Of a stretch of DNA of 64,000 nt, positions 18,169-25,545 are shown piece by piece. The first letter of the stretch is position 1. Every line of letters starts with the position of its first letter. The stretch spans positions 372,001 to 436,000 of the forward strand of contig NZ_PGCL01000002.1 in the NCBI RefSeq assembly GCF_004297185.1. The letters run 5' to 3'. Made by a program: the position numbers and the translations under genes. Source of the DNA: Methanofollis fontis (lineage in GTDB: Archaea; Halobacteriota; Methanomicrobia; Methanomicrobiales; Methanofollaceae). The notes beneath the pieces were generated by a model. That model was given only the letters and a program-made list of their open reading frames with translations. It did no database searches and was not told where the DNA came from.

Positions 18169-19421
18169 GATCGGTTCCCCCGTGTGATCGCATTCAGCAG
18201 TCGGTCCGCCTCGTCCATCTGCCCCTGCTCGGCACAGGAGCGGATGGAGAAGGTGGCGTCGATCAGGAGTTTTTTGGTGAGCACCCGCGTCAGGTCGTCG
18301 ATGACGGCTGGGACGTCGTCCCTGCAGCCCTGGAGTCTGGAGAGGGCGCGGTCCCGCTCGCGGACCCGGATCGTCTCGGCCCATGTGTGGAGCATCCTGA
18401 GCACTTCCTCCGCCGAAGCGCTGTTCAGAAGCCCGATGAAGCGGGTGAGTTCGGACTCGATGAAGGCCTCGGCCTGGTCTGCCTCGCTCCGCCGTTCGGC
18501 CAGTGTATGCTCGTTGACGTCCCTGAGGTTGTCGATGGTATAGAGGCTGACGCCATCGACGCCTCCCGCCTCCGCCTCCACGTCCCTGGGCTGGGCGATA
18601 TCGATGACCACGATCGGTCTCGGGTGGCCGTCGAGCGGCCAGCACCGCTCTTTCATCACCCCGGCCATGAGGTCGCGGGTGATCACCGCATGCGGCGCCG
18701 AGGTGCAGGTGATCACGACATCTGAGAGGGTGATATACCGCCTGAGTTCGCCGAAGTTGACCGCCTTCCCTCCGATCTTCTCGGCGAGCACGACCGCCCG
18801 TTCATAGGTGCGGTTGGCCACATAGATCGCCGTCAGGTCCTTGGCGGCCAGTGCCTGGGCGACGAGCATTCCCATCTCGCCGCTCCCGACGACAAGGATG
18901 TGCCGCCCCTCCAGGCTGCTCAGGAGGTCTTCGGCGAGGGCGACGGCCGCCGAGCCGATCGAAACGGCGCCCCGGTTGATCCGGGTCCGCCTCCGCACTT
19001 CGACGCCGACATGGACGGCTTTCTTCATGCAGAGGTCGGTGATCTCGTCAGAGGAACCGGCCTCCTGCGACGCCGTCCATGCCCGCTTCAGCTGCCCAAG
19101 GATCTGGTCCTCGCCGATGATCATCGAGTCCACGCCGGCCGCCACCCGCAGGAGGTGGCGGAGAACGTCGACCCCTTCCAGGATATCGAAGCGTTCTCTC
19201 CCGGTCTCATGCAGAAATGCGGTCAGCGTGCCTGCCTCCCCATGGACCAGAATCTCGATCCGGTTGCAGGTCTGGAAGAGCACGACCCCCTTGAAGCGCT
19301 GCCGTGCCGCCGTGAGGAAGGCCTCTTCGTCATCAAACCTGAAGTCCTCGAGTTCGGCAAGCGAGGCGGTGTGATGGCTGAGGCCAGCCATCGCAAGGTC
19401 AGTATGCAGTAGCCGTTCCAC
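18147..19421 (-). CDS. hemA: Glutamyl-tRNA reductase
   Basis: Reduces glutamyl-tRNA(Glu) with NADPH to glutamate-1-semialdehyde, the committed step of the C5 tetrapyrrole pathway. The catalytic cysteine is in VVLFQTCNRIEIL, followed by GEDQILGQ, GAVSIGSAAVALAE and the NADPH site LVVGSGEMGMLVA. The C-terminal helical dimerisation domain is complete. Start: GluTRs begin only a few residues before the strand leading to GLSHHTA. I therefore prefer the GTG at 19421 (GGGAG a few bases upstream), though the ATG at 19391 is possible and the frame opens at 19487. With this start it overlaps the upstream gene by 23 bases. Confidence 0.95.
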   Translation of the reverse strand: MERLLHTDLAMAGLSHHTASLAELEDFRFDDEEAFLTAARQRFKGVVLFQTCNRIEILVHGEAGTLTAFLHETGRERFDILEGVDVLRHLLRVAAGVDSMIIGEDQILGQLKRAWTASQEAGSSDEITDLCMKKAVHVGVEVRRRTRINRGAVSIGSAAVALAEDLLSSLEGRHILVVGSGEMGMLVAQALAAKDLTAIYVANRTYERAVVLAEKIGGKAVNFGELRRYITLSDVVITCTSAPHAVITRDLMAGVMKERCWPLDGHPRPIVVIDIAQPRDVEAEAGGVDGVSLYTIDNLRDVNEHTLAERRSEADQAEAFIESELTRFIGLLNSASAEEVLRMLHTWAETIRVRERDRALSRLQGCRDDVPAVIDDLTRVLTKKLLIDATFSIRSCAEQGQMDEADRLLNAITRGNRSCFRKDD

Positions 19422-20040
19422 CGATATATCGCTCCCTGATTTTCTGGTATGCCTCTTCTCCCTCTGCGGCGATCCAGGCCCAGGCATCGGGGTCGCTGAG
19501 GACCGCCCGCAGCACTGTCTGCCGCCGTTCCCGGTCGGGCACCTCCGCCTTCAGGTCGGCCCTGAGGCGTTCCTGGACGCCGATCATTGCATCGAGGTGA
19601 GGAAAGGTCTGTTGGAGATGTTCTCTTAGAAAACGCGGCACGGCAGGGCCTGCACCGCCCGTGCTGATGGACAGGGTATAGTGCTCCCCCCGCACCACAG
19701 AGGGGATGAGCACGTCCCCCCTCTCGCCGTCGGCATTGTTGAAGAGTACGCCCGCCCTCCGTGCGGCCCGGCCGATCCGGTCGTTGAGGGTGCGCTCCGA
19801 GGTGGCGGCGACGGCAAGAAAGGCGCCGGAGAGGAGGGTCGCAATATCCTCTTCGTCCATCGTGCCGAGATCGACCCGCCTCCGTTCGGCCGGAATATTG
19901 TCGAACATCTCGTGAAATGATCTGCTGATGGTGGTCACCCGCATTTCACGGGCAAAATAGGCGGCTTTCCGCGCTCCCACCGGACCGCCCCCGAATATAA
20001 CGACATGCCGGCCAGCACCGTCGATCATCAGCGGAATCAT
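19399..20040 (-). CDS. Precorrin-2 dehydrogenase (Met8/SirC-like)
   Basis: Oxidises precorrin-2 to sirohydrochlorin with NAD, feeding CfbA, cobamide synthesis or siroheme. The N-terminal Rossmann site reads VVIFGGGPVGARKA, then AVAATSERTLNDRIG and FNNADGERGDVLIPSVVRGEHYTLSISTGGAGPAVPR-type segments. Only the CysG N-terminal module is present, without a fused methyltransferase, which is the separate SUMT gene at the other end of the operon. The ATG at 20040 gives the usual MIPLMIDG start; an in-frame ATG at 20064 is an alternative. First gene of the hem operon. Whether it also inserts a metal cannot be told. Confidence 0.93.
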   Translation of the reverse strand: MIPLMIDGAGRHVVIFGGGPVGARKAAYFAREMRVTTISRSFHEMFDNIPAERRRVDLGTMDEEDIATLLSGAFLAVAATSERTLNDRIGRAARRAGVLFNNADGERGDVLIPSVVRGEHYTLSISTGGAGPAVPRFLREHLQQTFPHLDAMIGVQERLRADLKAEVPDRERRQTVLRAVLSDPDAWAWIAAEGEEAYQKIRERYIGGTATAY

Positions 20041-20114
20041 TGATGATCTGTGGGCGGCGGCCATTGATTAAGATTCTGTATCACAGATTGTGGCACATCG
20101 TAACACCAGCCAGA

Positions 20115-20125
20115 TGATTTTTTAT
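20115..20125 (+). promoter_or_regulatory. TATA box of the membrane-protein/Trk gene set
   Basis: The sequence gattttttatcg is centred about 24 nt before the ATG at 20143 and fits an archaeal TATA box with a leaderless start. Confidence 0.45.
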
Positions 20126-20142
20126 CGATCCCTCCCCCATGG

Positions 20143-21102
20143 ATGGGCATGGGATCAGGTTTCTACGCATTTGACGCTATCGATGACGCCATTTCCCGTA
20201 CCAAAACCCTTCTCTGGCCGTTCAGGGCCGGGGTGTGGTTCAGGCTGGCGTTGATCGCCCTGTTTGTCGGGGGGTTTGGCGGCGGATTCAATATCTTCTC
20301 CTATAATCTGGATTCCGGTCCGGACATGGGGATGCCGCTCGATCCGGGGGTTTCGATGGCCCTGGTTCTGGCGCTTATCGGGATCGTTCTCCTGCTGGCG
20401 CTGATCTTCCTGATGATCGGATCGATCCTGCAGTTTGTATTCGTCGACTGCCTGTCCTCAGGCACGGTCTCCCTCTCCCGCACCTTCGGGCTCAGGAGTG
20501 GTAAGGGGCTGCGCCTCTTTCTCTTCCAGTTTGGTCTCATGCTGCTGATATTCGCCGCCATTGCCCTGCTTGCATTGATCCTCATCTTTCCGGCCGGGAT
20601 GACAGGGACGCCCAATGTGGTGTTCTTCCTTCTGATGCTCCCGGTGCTGCTGGTGCTCGCCATCATTGTCGGAGTGGTGATGATGCTCACCATCGATTTC
20701 GTGGTGCCGGTGATGATCCGGGACGATTGCGGAGTCATCACCGGATGGCGCCGGGTGTGGGGATTCGTGCGGGCGGACCTGAAGAACACTGCCGTCTATG
20801 TGGTCTTCAAGTTCGTTCTCGGCATTGTGGTGGGCCTGATCGTGCTCCTTCTCGCCCTGCTTGTGCTTGCGGTGATCGCCGTCCCGCTGCTCGTTGTGGG
20901 TGCGGCGGCGATGTACATCATGAATGGTGCGGTCCTGCCGTTCTACCTGCTGCTCCTTGGCATCGGGGTGCTCATCGCCATCCCGTTCCTCCTTCTCGTT
21001 CAGGTGCCCTTCGTCACCTTCTTCAGGTACTATTCCCTGGGTGTGCTCTCGTCCTTCACGCCCGACTACGACCTCCTCCCTCCCGGAGAGGCATCGGCCT
21101 GA
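20143..21102 (+). CDS. Multi-pass membrane protein of unknown function
   Basis: 319 residues with about six hydrophobic segments, including a start-proximal one (FRLALIALFVGGFGGGF), MALVLALIGIVLLLALIFLMIG, and four more up to residue 300. Between them lie short soluble loops such as CLSSGTVSLSRTFGLRSGKGLRLF and RDDCGVITGWRRVWGFVRADLKN, the second typical of membrane proteins annotated as glycerophosphodiesterase-like membrane domain or DUF7544 family. No catalytic motif is evident. It lies 45 bases before trkH on the same strand, so it may be co-transcribed. An ATG at 20149 is an alternative start. Confidence 0.7.
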   Translation: MGMGSGFYAFDAIDDAISRTKTLLWPFRAGVWFRLALIALFVGGFGGGFNIFSYNLDSGPDMGMPLDPGVSMALVLALIGIVLLLALIFLMIGSILQFVFVDCLSSGTVSLSRTFGLRSGKGLRLFLFQFGLMLLIFAAIALLALILIFPAGMTGTPNVVFFLLMLPVLLVLAIIVGVVMMLTIDFVVPVMIRDDCGVITGWRRVWGFVRADLKNTAVYVVFKFVLGIVVGLIVLLLALLVLAVIAVPLLVVGAAAMYIMNGAVLPFYLLLLGIGVLIAIPFLLLVQVPFVTFFRYYSLGVLSSFTPDYDLLPPGEASA

Positions 21103-21147
21103 GGGTGGTGAAGGTTATCTATGTCCCGGGCCCATAGGGGGTCCGGG

Positions 21148-22584
21148 ATGTATGAACTCGTCTCTCCGGTCTCTTTGCCGGCGGTGCTGCGATATTGCGG
21201 CGGCACCTTCGTCGGCATCGGGATCGTCCTCCTTGTGCCGGCGGCTGCCGCAGTCTTCTTCGGGGAGACGGCGGCGGGCATGGCGGCGCTGGGGTGTGCC
21301 CTGCTCTCGTTTGCCGCAGGCGCCGCTCTCCTCCGGCATTTTCCAGAGACCGATCTCGAGTGGAAGGAGGCGCTGGTGCTTGCCGCCATCGCCTTTCCTG
21401 CCGCCTCCCTTCTCTGCACTCTGCCGCTTTCCCTTTCCTCCGGGATGAATGGTATCGACGCTTTTTTTGAGTCGGTCTCCGGCCTGACCACGACCGGTCT
21501 CTCGGTCGCCCCCGTGGGAGTGCCGGCATTTTTCCTGTTCTTCCGTTCCTGGCTCCAGTGGGTGGGGGGGATCGGTATCGTGGTGCTGGTGCTCACCTTC
21601 GTCGTCGGGCCGGGGACGAGCGCCCTGCGCCTCTATACTGCCTCGATCGGCGACGAAGAACGGCTCCGCCCGACGATTGGCGCCACCGTGCGTCTGCTCT
21701 TCTCCGTCTATCTGGCGCTGACGGTCGTCGCCTTCCTGTTGCTTCTGTTCGGTGGGATGGAGCCCTTCGATGCCCTCTGTCATGCATTGAGCGGGATATC
21801 GACCGGTGGCTTTTCCACGCGCCCCGAGAGCGTTGCGGCCTTCGGGGGGGTGCTGCCCGCCCTGGTGATCCTCTCCTCCCTGATGGGCGCCGTCAGTATC
21901 GGTCTCTACCCAGCACTCCTGAAGGATCCGCTCCGTCTTCTGAGCGATATCCAGGTGCAGGTGTTTGCCGTGATCGCTGTCGCCGGTTTTGTGCTGCTCC
22001 TGTTTATCCTGGGCGGTGCCATGCCGCTCCCCGAAGCCGTTCCGGTTGCGGCGTTTCAGGTGCTCTCGGCCCTGACCACCTCCGGGTTCTCGACGATCGA
22101 TATCGGTGCCCTCCCGCCTCCGGCAAAGGCGGTGCTCTCCCTGCTGATGTGCATCGGGGGTTCGATCGGATCGACGGCGGGCGGGATCAAGATCCTCCGC
22201 CTTATCCTCGTGCTTGCGCTGATCCGCTACATCTTTCTCCGCTTCTCCCTCCCGAGGGAGGCGGTGGTCCCCTTCCGGGTGGGCGGGCACCTGATGGAAT
22301 GGCCGGATGTCTATGCCGTCGTCGGGTTCATATTCTGCTATATCGGCTGCATTATCCTCTCGGCGCTGGTGTTCATGCTCGCCGGCGCCGGCATGGAGGA
22401 TGCCGTCTTCGAGGTGGCAAGCGCCCTTGGCACCGTGGGGCTTTCGACCGGGCTGACCGGGCCAGACCTTCCCGTGCTGCTGAAAGCGGTGCTCTGCATC
22501 GATATGTTGATGGGCCGGATCGAGGTGATGCCCTTCCTGGTGATGTTCATGCCCAGGACATGGATCCGCCCTGGGAGGGATTGA
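21148..22584 (+). CDS. trkH: Trk-type potassium uptake protein TrkH
   Basis: The membrane channel subunit for K+ uptake. Four selectivity-filter-like repeats are readable: SGLTTTGLS, SGISTGGFS, SALTTSGFS and SALGTVGLS, each followed by membrane helices, in the MPM-repeat layout of TrkH/KtrB. About 478 residues. I take the ATG at 21148 because a G-rich site (GGGGTCCGGG) is directly upstream; an ATG 27 bases earlier is in frame. It is followed 34 bases later by trkA, the regulatory partner. Confidence 0.95.
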   Translation: MYELVSPVSLPAVLRYCGGTFVGIGIVLLVPAAAAVFFGETAAGMAALGCALLSFAAGAALLRHFPETDLEWKEALVLAAIAFPAASLLCTLPLSLSSGMNGIDAFFESVSGLTTTGLSVAPVGVPAFFLFFRSWLQWVGGIGIVVLVLTFVVGPGTSALRLYTASIGDEERLRPTIGATVRLLFSVYLALTVVAFLLLLFGGMEPFDALCHALSGISTGGFSTRPESVAAFGGVLPALVILSSLMGAVSIGLYPALLKDPLRLLSDIQVQVFAVIAVAGFVLLLFILGGAMPLPEAVPVAAFQVLSALTTSGFSTIDIGALPPPAKAVLSLLMCIGGSIGSTAGGIKILRLILVLALIRYIFLRFSLPREAVVPFRVGGHLMEWPDVYAVVGFIFCYIGCIILSALVFMLAGAGMEDAVFEVASALGTVGLSTGLTGPDLPVLLKAVLCIDMLMGRIEVMPFLVMFMPRTWIRPGRD

Positions 22585-22618
22585 TACGTGTGCACGTCCA
22601 TCAGCGGTGTGATCAGGT

Positions 22619-23278
22619 ATGCGGGTGATCATTGTCGGGGCGAGCACGCTCGGGCGCGGGCTTGCGGAGAAGCTGATCGGGCTCGGCACCCAGGTGGTGG
22701 TGGTCGAGCGGGACGGGGAGCGGGCGGAGGACATTGCGGAGAACCTGGACTGTTCGGTGATCCACGGCGAGGGGACCAGGCCCGACATCCTGGATAAGGC
22801 AGGAATTGAGGATGCGGATGCGGTGGTGGCGTGCACTGACCACGACCAGGACAACATCCTGATCGGGCTGATCGCCCGCGGCGCCGGGGTGCGGGAGACA
22901 ATTTTACGGACGGACGATGCCCAGTTTCTCGTTGTGGCCAAGAGACTCGGGTTTCATCATGTGCTCAACCCGCCGCAGGCGACGGCGGAGATCATCGCCG
23001 ATGCCCTGCGCGGGGTGGACACCATCGAACTCTCCACGCTGGTGCGCGGCGACATCCGTTTTCTCGGTGTGATCGCCCGGGGAGAGGTGGTGGGAAAACG
23101 AATTTCCGAGGTTATAATGCCAAAACAATCCTCGATTGTCGGGATGTACCGGGGGCAGGAGTTCCTGTTTGCCGCGGCCGATCCCGCCATCGAGGAGGGT
23201 GATGAGGTGCTTGTCGTCACCGCCGAGGAGCATTCCGGAGAGATCGATGCCCTCCTCACGACCCCTGCCCCTGGATAA
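22619..23278 (+). CDS. trkA: Trk potassium system regulatory protein TrkA
   Basis: A peripheral nucleotide-binding subunit that gates TrkH. The 219 residues contain one RCK_N Rossmann domain (MRVIIVGASTLGRGLAEKL, with an acidic residue in VVVVERD) and one RCK_C domain at about 135-215 (DIRFLGVIARGEVVGKRISE... EGDEVLVVTAEEH). This is the single-module form found in many archaea, half the size of E. coli TrkA. Directly downstream of trkH. Confidence 0.95.
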   Translation: MRVIIVGASTLGRGLAEKLIGLGTQVVVVERDGERAEDIAENLDCSVIHGEGTRPDILDKAGIEDADAVVACTDHDQDNILIGLIARGAGVRETILRTDDAQFLVVAKRLGFHHVLNPPQATAEIIADALRGVDTIELSTLVRGDIRFLGVIARGEVVGKRISEVIMPKQSSIVGMYRGQEFLFAAADPAIEEGDEVLVVTAEEHSGEIDALLTTPAPG

Positions 23279-23280
23279 TG

Positions 23281-23288
23281 CTTATATG
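23281..23288 (+). promoter_or_regulatory. TATA box of the tRNA-Gly gene
   Basis: cttatatg lies directly after the trkA stop and about 44 bases before the mature tRNA 5' end. A transcript would start near 23310, leaving a short 5' leader for RNase P. Confidence 0.6.
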
Positions 23289-23328
23289 GAAGAAGTGCGA
23301 ATATTGTAGAGCACTGCGGTAATGCAGG

Positions 23329-23400
23329 GCGCCGATAGTGTAGTGGTCATCACTAGGCGTTGCCAACGCCTAAACCCGGGTTCGAGTCCCGGTCGGCGCA
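23329..23400 (+). tRNA. tRNA-Gly (anticodon GCC)
   Basis: A full cloverleaf can be folded by eye. The acceptor arms GCGCCGA (23329-23335) and TCGGCGC (23393-23399) pair in all seven positions. The D arm closes with GTG/CAC. The anticodon stem AGGCG/CGCCT encloses loop TTGCCAA, giving anticodon GCC at 23362-23364 and decoding GGC. The T arm CCGGG-TTCGAGT-CCCGG is perfect. The discriminator base is A23400. CCA is not encoded and no intron is visible. It marks the left edge of the AT-rich island. Confidence 0.97.
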
Positions 23401-23408
23401 CTCAGAAC

Positions 23409-23425
23409 ACAGGTTCGATTCCTGT
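23409..23425 (+). other. Orphan T-arm-like sequence, possible tRNA remnant
   Basis: ACAGG-TTCGATT-CCTGT forms a perfect five-pair T-stem and seven-base T-loop with the invariant TTC and A, nine bases after tRNA-Gly. No acceptor, D or anticodon arm accompanies it. It may be the 3' remnant of a second tRNA lost or displaced by an insertion, or a chance hairpin acting with the following T tract as terminator. Confidence 0.4.
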
Positions 23426-23428
23426 ATC

Positions 23429-23435
23429 TTTTTTT
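23429..23435 (+). terminator. T7 tract after tRNA-Gly
   Basis: Seven T residues follow the T-arm-like hairpin and would end the tRNA transcript in the archaeal manner. Confidence 0.55.
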
Positions 23436-23903
23436 CGCGCATCTTCAGAAATATTGACGCTTCCGCCTCTGACAGATTCCTCTTTTCACGGTGTTCGCCA
23501 TCTATACGCATGGCGTTCTATCGCGCATGCCATATCCGGAGAGCAGATCGCCGACGGGGTGTGGGGGGCGCTGAATAATGCGATGATCCGGGGGCGGAGT
23601 GGCCATCGGGGGGCGTGGCACAACGAACTGATATCAGGTGATGTCAGGCGCTTGAACAGATTTCAATCAGGGGTGTTGCGGGGGTTGGGATCTCGGGGGT
23701 CCGGGCACCAGTTTGGACAACACGATAGAAGGGTGATTTCAAAGACGGGTAATGACATTTTGCCACCTTTGAAGAGCCCTCATAATGGCTTTTGAATAGA
23801 ATTGGCAGTTGAAACCCACTCAAATGCTTCTCCTTGTCGCCAAATATGATCCAAAATTCTAGAGAAATATTGACCGATCAAAACGATTGGTTAAATTATG
23901 CTG
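23436..23903. other. Gene-poor boundary of the island
   Basis: About 470 bases without a convincing gene. Base composition changes from G+C-rich (to about 23710) to AT-rich (after about 23730), which marks the approximate island edge. Open frames here lack ribosome sites and recognisable protein sequence. No integrase, insertion sequence or direct copy of the tRNA 3' end was seen. Confidence 0.5.
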
Positions 23904-24350
23904 TTAATGATTATGCATGGCTGTTTTTACCATTGTGCTAAATATTGTTTCAAATTTGGTAGAATAAGGAGCATCACTATGTGGGGTATGATGGCAATAC
24001 ATGGTGCCATTATTATCGATGCTCATAAGACCAATATTTGATCTTGAGAACCGTTCTGTCTGTGATAAAGCAGATTTAACATGGTCGTGATCCATAATCA
24101 CGTAAGACTGATTAACAAATGCCTTGTAGCGAAAAGCTTGAATAAGCGCTCTTTTCCAGTTTGTTAGCTTCGCTTCAAATGCATAGGAGATCATTTTTTC
24201 ATTATCATTTTTTACAACTACGATATCAGGAATACCAAATAGACCTTTAACTTCTTCTTTAACAAGGCTCGGGCCAGGACTAGTTAGATCTCTTATATAA
24301 TCACTTTTTATGATGATCTCAACCATTTCTTTTTCGCTTGTAAAGGCCAT
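23904..24350 (-). CDS. Small PD-(D/E)XK nuclease-fold protein
   Basis: 148 residues with the layout of a single-domain restriction-endonuclease-like fold. It has a leading helix with Glu32-Glu33, the motif Pro41-Asp42 on a strand (GIPDIVVV), and E59-A60-K61 on the next strand (YAFEAKL). A helix with Q71 and a basic patch follows (RALIQAFRYKAFVNQSYVIMD). This order, E...PD...ExK...QxxxY, is typical of metal-dependent nucleases of the PD-(D/E)XK superfamily. Start: the ATG at 24350 lies one base after the upstream stop, with GGATGGAG ahead of it; earlier in-frame ATGs overlap the previous gene. It is the last gene of the three-gene island operon. The target could be DNA or RNA. Catalytic residues look intact. 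Confidence 0.75.
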   Translation of the reverse strand: MAFTSEKEMVEIIIKSDYIRDLTSPGPSLVKEEVKGLFGIPDIVVVKNDNEKMISYAFEAKLTNWKRALIQAFRYKAFVNQSYVIMDHDHVKSALSQTERFSRSNIGLMSIDNNGTMYCHHTPHSDAPYSTKFETIFSTMVKTAMHNH

Positions 24351-24351
24351 A

Positions 24352-25545
24352 TCATCTGCTCCATCCTTGATCATTCCCAAATAAGTTTGCGACGGTCAAC
24401 CATCCTGAAAGATATGATCCGAATACCCCTAATTCGAAACCAGATTCCCTTAATTTTGAATATTCATCAATTGCTGATGTAATTATATTACAGATTTCAC
24501 AATATCTATCTTCGCTCTCCAAACTACTAATGTTCCTTAATTGTTTTGATCCTTCAATGAAAAAATGCATATAGGGCTCTGGTTTATTAAAATGCCATCC
24601 ATATTTTGGATCGAGTACAAGATCCAAATATTCATTTTGAGCTACAGATTGTATATAACTTGGACATTTTGTATTCATTAATTCAACATAAGGATGTTCA
24701 ATCCAATCAAGTAATTTTGGTATGTACAACCGAGGGGTTGGGGGCCTTTTTATTGTTCTCTCTTCTTGATTAACAAAATTTTTTGAATTGTAAATCCGAG
24801 TGTTCTCAAATGAACCTATTGTAACAATCGAAGGATTGGCCAATGATAGTAGTATCGCCTCTGTATTTAAATAACCAAGAATGACCTTAAGTTCATTTTG
24901 AGATAGTGCGTTTATAAAATTTAACAAATGGTATAAATAATTCCCATCGTTTATTTGCTTATTTCGAGAATCTAACTCTGTTATAAGATAGATTCCAGTT
25001 ATCCCTTCTATTCCAGTAATCCAATTAAGTAGTTCCGAAGAGTAGGTAACGTCTTTGATCATATGGCTATTCAATATTAATTCAACAAATATTTCCTTAC
25101 GACTTCCTGAATTATCAATAGCAGTTAAAAAGGGTGTTATATAATGGTCATTTAGTATCTCGGTATATCTAAAGACTGGTGGCAATTCCCCAGAATACCG
25201 TGTAGGAATTACAAAACATCTGAAATCATTTTGATCTTGAAATGAAACACAATTACTTGCGCAAATTGATGAATAACCGGGATATTGTTCTGTTTCAAAT
25301 CCTCCGGGCATAATTTCACAAGGATAAAAGTCATATGTTGCCATTTTTTTACGAACTGCAAGAGCATTCATCAATTGTGGATCAAAAATCGCTTTCTCTT
25401 TTATGTTATTATCTAATTTTTCAACTTTTGCTTGATCCATACTCCTTGGTGAGATAATCACGCCATCACCAGTGTTATCTTCCAAAATACTCTGAATATT
25501 CCAATTCTCTCTAAATCCGAGTTGATGATAGATTTCAAACCTCAT
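24352..25545 (-). CDS. Large protein of unknown function in the kinase-nuclease operon
   Basis: 397 residues, soluble, with no signal peptide or membrane segment. I do not recognise the family. The first 65 residues contain GDGVIISPRSM and KEKAIFDPQLM. The middle has alternating strands and helices (IFVELILNSHMI; GIYLITELDSR; LKVILGYLNTEAILLSLANPSIVTIGSF) that would suit a TIM-barrel-like core, a weak inference from pattern only. C-terminal cysteines lie in YCEICNII. The start is firm: GGAGGTG stands five bases before the ATG at 25545, and that ATG overlaps the kinase stop as ATGA. The tight coupling to a kinase and a nuclease suggests it is the sensor or effector core of one system. Confidence 0.7.
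   Translation of the reverse strand: MRFEIYHQLGFRENWNIQSILEDNTGDGVIISPRSMDQAKVEKLDNNIKEKAIFDPQLMNALAVRKKMATYDFYPCEIMPGGFETEQYPGYSSICASNCVSFQDQNDFRCFVIPTRYSGELPPVFRYTEILNDHYITPFLTAIDNSGSRKEIFVELILNSHMIKDVTYSSELLNWITGIEGITGIYLITELDSRNKQINDGNYLYHLLNFINALSQNELKVILGYLNTEAILLSLANPSIVTIGSFENTRIYNSKNFVNQEERTIKRPPTPRLYIPKLLDWIEHPYVELMNTKCPSYIQSVAQNEYLDLVLDPKYGWHFNKPEPYMHFFIEGSKQLRNISSLESEDRYCEICNIITSAIDEYSKLRESGFELGVFGSYLSGWLTVANLFGNDQGWSR

Noticed and set aside
21115-22941. 608-residue minus-strand open frame across trkH
   Set aside because: Composition is charged and repetitive (His, Gln, Asp) and antisense to TrkH, which has clear motifs.
23640-23720. Possible CRISPR-like or short repeated units near ttcaatcagggg
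   Set aside because: No regular spacing and no second copy; not a repeat array.
23322-23795. 157-residue open frame over the tRNA and island edge
   Set aside because: It runs through the tRNA gene and has no ribosome site or protein-like pattern.
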